Assembly (NCBI GenBank): GCA_947178475.1
Contig: CAMWYM010000002.1
Coordinates: forward strand, 1 to 64,000
DNA: 64,000 nucleotides
Reading direction: 5' to 3'
From: an uncultured Clostridium sp.
Lineage (GTDB): Bacteria > Bacillota > Clostridia > Lachnospirales > Lachnospiraceae
The notes under the pieces are model-generated. The model was given only the letters and a program-made list of their open reading frames with translations. It searched no databases and was not told where the DNA came from. The position numbers and the translations under genes are program-made. Below are positions 59,822-64,000 of this stretch, piece after piece. Position 1 is the first letter of the stretch, and each line of letters starts with the position of its first letter.

Positions 59822-60700
59822 CTATTTTCTAACAACAAACGCCAACCCCTGTTCTTCACACAGCATATATCCATTTAACAAATCATCTATCTGAATGGCA
59901 TCATAGGTTTCCTTGCTGCAATAATACCATTTCTCCTCTATTAAAAGCTTATAAACAGGAATATCCTCTCCTGTATAATATTCCTGCCAAGTTGCCTCAT
60001 CCTTGTCACTACATTTGGGATCCATATAGCTCAAACCTAGCGGACTTTCCTCCTCTCCCCAATATAAGTGTGTATCAGGATAAGAAAAATATCCGCTATA
60101 GCAACAGTCCGTTTCTAATGACATTGAAGAGGTAAAGGTAATCACTTTGTCCTCCCTGATGGCAGTGTAGCGTGTTCCTTCCTTTGCCACAACAAAAAAG
60201 TTTGCCGAAAGAAGTCCTAATTCACTGATATCTCCCTTTCCGTCCGTAGCAAAATAGATTGTGACTCCATCAATTCTTTTTCCCGTTTTATTCAGCCATT
60301 CAATCAATGCCTCGTCTAAAATTTTAACCTTTTCATATGTATGATACTTATACTCTATCGAAGCAACACCATTTTCGTCACAACTGATAATCTGGGCTGT
60401 CAGTCCTGTTTCATTTGCAGGTATTTCATAATCCGTATATGTACCTGACGAATATTCATTAAAATTTTTAAATGCATCGCTATTGAGCACTATAACCAGA
60501 GAAATAACCATTACGGCTCCCCAAACACATGCCAGAACAATAATCACTTTGCCAATCACTCTTGCAATGCTCTTTGACGAACTCTTTTCTTCAATAATTA
60601 CTGTCTGAGTCTCTGGTATATCTCTTTCTACTTCCGAATCGCAATATTCACAAACACGGCTTCCCTCTCTAATTTCCGCACCGCAATATTTACATTTCAT
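59822..60700 (-). CDS. Zinc-ribbon membrane protein of unknown function
   Basis: MKCKYCGAEIREGSRVCEYCDSEV, TM segment, C-terminal extracytoplasmic domain. Confidence 0.75.
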   Translation of the reverse strand: MKCKYCGAEIREGSRVCEYCDSEVERDIPETQTVIIEEKSSSKSIARVIGKVIIVLACVWGAVMVISLVIVLNSDAFKNFNEYSSGTYTDYEIPANETGLTAQIISCDENGVASIEYKYHTYEKVKILDEALIEWLNKTGKRIDGVTIYFATDGKGDISELGLLSANFFVVAKEGTRYTAIREDKVITFTSSMSLETDCCYSGYFSYPDTHLYWGEEESPLGLSYMDPKCSDKDEATWQEYYTGEDIPVYKLLIEEKWYYCSKETYDAIQIDDLLNGYMLCEEQGLAFVVRK

Positions 60701-60806
60701 CTACTTTTCTCCACTCTTTTCATCAATAACCCAAACATCGCACAGACTATGCTGTTCAACATTTAGGTCTTTCCGACAAGTCTCACCATTCTATTATATA
60801 TGCTTT

Positions 60807-61529
60807 CTAATCCCACCAAAAATACCACACTTCAGATTCTGCAAGTCCTGCTGCCAGTTCAGACACCGTATAAGTTCGGGTTCCCTGGTCAATTCTGTCC
60901 GTACAAAAGGCGTAATGCTCTTTGGCTGCCTCCATACTGTCCATATTATTTAACCCTGAAGGTGCATAAAACTCCATAACATCATGGGTAAAAACTGCAG
61001 GAACCGCCTTGTATTTCTCATACCAATATTTACATATCGCAATCATTTCCTCTGGCATAGGACACTCATTCCATCCACCCATAGGCAGATATCCAATAAT
61101 CTCCCATGGATTTTTGACAGGGATTTCTAACAACAAAGTATCTGCTTCTAACTTCCCATCATCAAAGGAAATATATCCAGAAAACCCATGCAACACTTCG
61201 CCTTCTGTCTCTTCTCCTATGAATTCTTCCCAATCCTCTTCTTTGAAATCTTCCGTATATTCTTCTAATCGTTCCTTCAGAATATCCTTGCCATTATCTT
61301 TGCAGCCGGCAATAATTTCTTCCCTTTCATAGTCTTTACCTACCACTTCTTCCAACCACTCCACTGCATATTCATCCAGAGAAATAATTGCCGGATAAAA
61401 ACCGTCTTCTTTACCCTTTTCAAAAGCTGCCTTATATGCCTGTTCTACCAATTCGGGACTGGTTCCTTTTTCAAATACAGTATAATTGCACTGAAAGCTT
61501 TCTGCTATTTGCTTTGTTGTCTCATCCAT
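60807..61529 (-). CDS. Hypothetical cytosolic protein
   Basis: Start at MDETTKQIAESFQ with AAGGAGG upstream, inside the 330-aa track ORF 60807..61799. Confidence 0.65.
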   Translation of the reverse strand: MDETTKQIAESFQCNYTVFEKGTSPELVEQAYKAAFEKGKEDGFYPAIISLDEYAVEWLEEVVGKDYEREEIIAGCKDNGKDILKERLEEYTEDFKEEDWEEFIGEETEGEVLHGFSGYISFDDGKLEADTLLLEIPVKNPWEIIGYLPMGGWNECPMPEEMIAICKYWYEKYKAVPAVFTHDVMEFYAPSGLNNMDSMEAAKEHYAFCTDRIDQGTRTYTVSELAAGLAESEVWYFWWD

Positions 61530-61598
61530 TACCCTTTCCTCCTTTTGCTTATTGTCTTTCATTCTAGCATATCTACACAGTGGGGACAAGGTATCCCT

Positions 61599-61799
61599 GC
61601 CTTCAACCATCACAGTTACCCAAATACATGCCACAGCAATAATCACTTTGCCAATCACTCCTGCAATGCTCTTTGACGAACTCTTTTCTTCAATAATTAT
61701 GGTCTGAGTCTCCGGTGTATCTCTTTCTACTTCCGAATCGCAATATTCACAAACACGGCTTCCCTCTCTAATTTCCTCACCGCAGTATTTACATTTCAT
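61599..61799 (-). pseudogene. Duplicated N-terminal fragment of the zinc-ribbon protein, in frame with the downstream gene
   Basis: MKCKYCGEEIREGSRVCEYCDSEVERDTPETQTIIIEEKSSSKSIAGVIGKVIIAVACIWVTVMV nearly identical to 59822..60700 N-terminus. Confidence 0.55.
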
Positions 61800-62049
61800 C
61801 TACTTATCTCTCCTCATTTGTCATACATCTTTATATCAAAATACACCTGCATAAGATAATTTAATATATTACCATACACAGATGATATTTTCCACTCTTT
61901 TCATCAATAACTCAAGCCTCGCACAGATTATATAGTACCCAGATAAATACTATTGTTACACTGCATCAGTCAAATCCCCTTGAGGAGTGCACTGGACATA
62001 TTTGTATGTTTGGTATATTCTTTATATTTAGAAACAAGGAGGACTTACA

Positions 62050-62493
62050 ATGACGATTAGAACAATGACTATCGAGGATTATGAAAAAGCATACAATCTA
62101 TGGATAAACACAACGGGTATGGGCTTGAATACAACAGACGATTCAAGGGAAGGAATTGCCCGATATCTGCTGCGGAATCCCAATACATGCTTTGTAGCTG
62201 AAGATAAAGGAGAGCTTGTGGGTGTTATCATAAGTGGGCATGATGGACGCAGAGGTTTTATTTATCACACTACTGTAAAGGAAAAATACAGGGGACAGGG
62301 AATCGGGAAAAAACTTGTCGATTCAGCACTGACAGCATTGGAAACAGAAGGCATACATAAAGTGGCATTGGTGGTATTTGAGAAAAATGTATCAGGCAAT
62401 ATTTTCTGGGAAAAAGCCGGTTTTACTGTGAGGGATGATTTAATATACCGGAATAAAAATATACACGAATTCCAAAGAATTGACTTAATTTAA
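62050..62493 (+). CDS. GNAT family N-acetyltransferase
   Basis: 'TVKEKYRGQGIGKKLVDSAL' acetyl-CoA binding motif, 'NIFWEKAGF'. Confidence 0.93.
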   Translation: MTIRTMTIEDYEKAYNLWINTTGMGLNTTDDSREGIARYLLRNPNTCFVAEDKGELVGVIISGHDGRRGFIYHTTVKEKYRGQGIGKKLVDSALTALETEGIHKVALVVFEKNVSGNIFWEKAGFTVRDDLIYRNKNIHEFQRIDLI

Positions 62494-62510
62494 GGCGGAG
62501 GATGCAAGTT

Positions 62511-63971
62511 TTACTTCTTCTCTGTATCTTCTTTGACAACTAATTTTATTTTTTTGGGTATATGATAAAATTTTTTATACCCTTTCAATTCCCATTGTTT
62601 ATAAAGCGTTATGTTGTGAACAAACTGTTCATATGGAAGGGAATACATAACTATCCGTTTTTTCCCGTTCTCTACCTGCTTTCTTATCTCTTGTAAACGC
62701 TCAATGTCTGCTTTATATATTGACGAAAATACAGAAATATAAAAAATTGCCCCAACTGCCAGTCCCATCTTACAAAACTTTATAATATCCATTTCGGAAC
62801 ACGTCCTTATCTCATAGCAAAGTGCTTTCATCATAATACAAAATTCAATTGTATATAGAATATATGAGCCAAAGAAAACCCGGGGGGTAATAGGATTAAC
62901 CACCAAAAATGGCGCATCTATTATCATAATGCTAATTAAAATAAATAATATTTCTTTGAAATACCGATTATACTTTGCAAATATCATCGCAATTATAATA
63001 TACGCAAATACACTTAACAAAGTCATCCCAACAAAAGCAAATCGAAATTTTCTATCGATTCCATCAATCACATCGATTCCGTCGGTTCCGTCGAAGAGCT
63101 TTTTAAACAAAATACCTGCAATTATATATGCAAAATTTATAAGCAGACAAGTGTCAATCAGATACTGTTTTCGTTTACAAAGATTTTTTCGACATTTTAA
63201 TACAATGAAAATAAGTGCAATAAGAATAGCAATATTCATTATAACATTGTCTAAATAACCATATTTGCATATTTTATATAAACCATAATAAATGGATTGA
63301 ATGCTTACGCTATCTCCTACATCACGATATGAATCTTTTCCGTTCAAAACCTTATAATATGCCGAATTAGAAAACATCCAGCATGCCCCTGCCAATGTTC
63401 CGATCACATATCCGGCAAATTGAATAAAAATCTGCTTATACTTTAACACAAATACTGCAACGATAAAAATTCCAAGCAGCACATTATAAATCGTGAAATG
63501 CTCCACTATCAATGTATTGATGATTCCCAGCAGAAACAACAAAACAGTCAGCCATCCACTCTGCTGCTTTGCTTCCTTTCTGTCAAAATATGCTGTATAC
63601 GCAATATAAACCAATGTGAAGCATACACTGGTGACATAATTTGCAAATCCTGATACCCAGCCAATTGTAGAACTAAACAGGGATAACGGTGCTACCATAA
63701 TTGATAATAGGGTTATATACGATGCTATTTGTAATTGAGTTATATAACGGACCAAATAAGCAGTCATTGTGATCACTGCACTCATAAAAAGAACTTTGAA
63801 GACAACTGATCTTGTTAATCCCATCACAATTAAATATCCCAGATATCTTCCACCATATCCTGCAAAACCACTTTGAAATCGCTGCAATCCAATTTGGCTG
63901 CCCCAGCGCAAATCATCATCCGTATACGGAACAAAATAGAAAAAAATACACAATATAAAAAACATAATCAT
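62511..63971 (-). CDS. DUF6056-like polytopic membrane protein (5' end may lie beyond the window)
   Basis: 'FYFVPYTDDDLRWGSQIGLQRFQSGFAGYGGRYLGYLI' and about 10 TM segments; frame stays open upstream of 63971 to the window edge. Confidence 0.65.
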   Translation of the reverse strand: MIMFFILCIFFYFVPYTDDDLRWGSQIGLQRFQSGFAGYGGRYLGYLIVMGLTRSVVFKVLFMSAVITMTAYLVRYITQLQIASYITLLSIMVAPLSLFSSTIGWVSGFANYVTSVCFTLVYIAYTAYFDRKEAKQQSGWLTVLLFLLGIINTLIVEHFTIYNVLLGIFIVAVFVLKYKQIFIQFAGYVIGTLAGACWMFSNSAYYKVLNGKDSYRDVGDSVSIQSIYYGLYKICKYGYLDNVIMNIAILIALIFIVLKCRKNLCKRKQYLIDTCLLINFAYIIAGILFKKLFDGTDGIDVIDGIDRKFRFAFVGMTLLSVFAYIIIAMIFAKYNRYFKEILFILISIMIIDAPFLVVNPITPRVFFGSYILYTIEFCIMMKALCYEIRTCSEMDIIKFCKMGLAVGAIFYISVFSSIYKADIERLQEIRKQVENGKKRIVMYSLPYEQFVHNITLYKQWELKGYKKFYHIPKKIKLVVKEDTEKK

Positions 63972-64000
63972 ACATTTTATTATTTCATTTATTTTTTGTT

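Noticed and set aside
1-64000. Prophage, ICE, restriction-modification, toxin-antitoxin or anti-phage island
   Set aside because: No integrase, transposase, phage structural, methyltransferase/endonuclease or toxin-antitoxin proteins recognised; addAB is housekeeping recombination machinery.

Overview
64 kb window from a low-GC, spore-forming Clostridia genome; gene content looks Lachnospiraceae-like (taxonomy is inference). Most genes are on the minus strand. No rRNA, tRNA, CRISPR array, prophage or transposase was recognised. Content: sporulation genes in three separate pieces (spoVAD fragment at the left edge; spoVAA-AB-AC on +; spoIIAA-spoIIAB-sigF on -), copper homeostasis (csoR-copA with a CsoR-type operator), aspS with a T-box leader, an 8 kb SpaA/Cna_B-repeat surface protein, proB, DHH phosphoesterase, folC, queF, BlaI/M56 pair, Bce-like ABC transporter and separate Bce-like two-component system, a large hybrid sensor kinase, an iron-hydrogenase-like/HD-GYP fusion, and addAB. 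Points most worth a second look: (i) a stand-alone LytTR regulator with two matching 35-bp tandem-repeat sites, next to two orphan Cys-free, export-substrate-like proteins; (ii) a dispersed family of modular palindromic intergenic repeats (4 copies), several carrying a TGATATAAT-like sequence; (iii) an internal Shine-Dalgarno/ATG that would release a free CopZ-like chaperone from the copA ORF; (iv) an aspS T-box whose specifier reads AAC (Asn) rather than GAC (Asp); (v) the hydrogenase-like/HD-GYP fusion; (vi) the broken-up spoVA locus. All family names come from reading the translations by eye; no database search was run.
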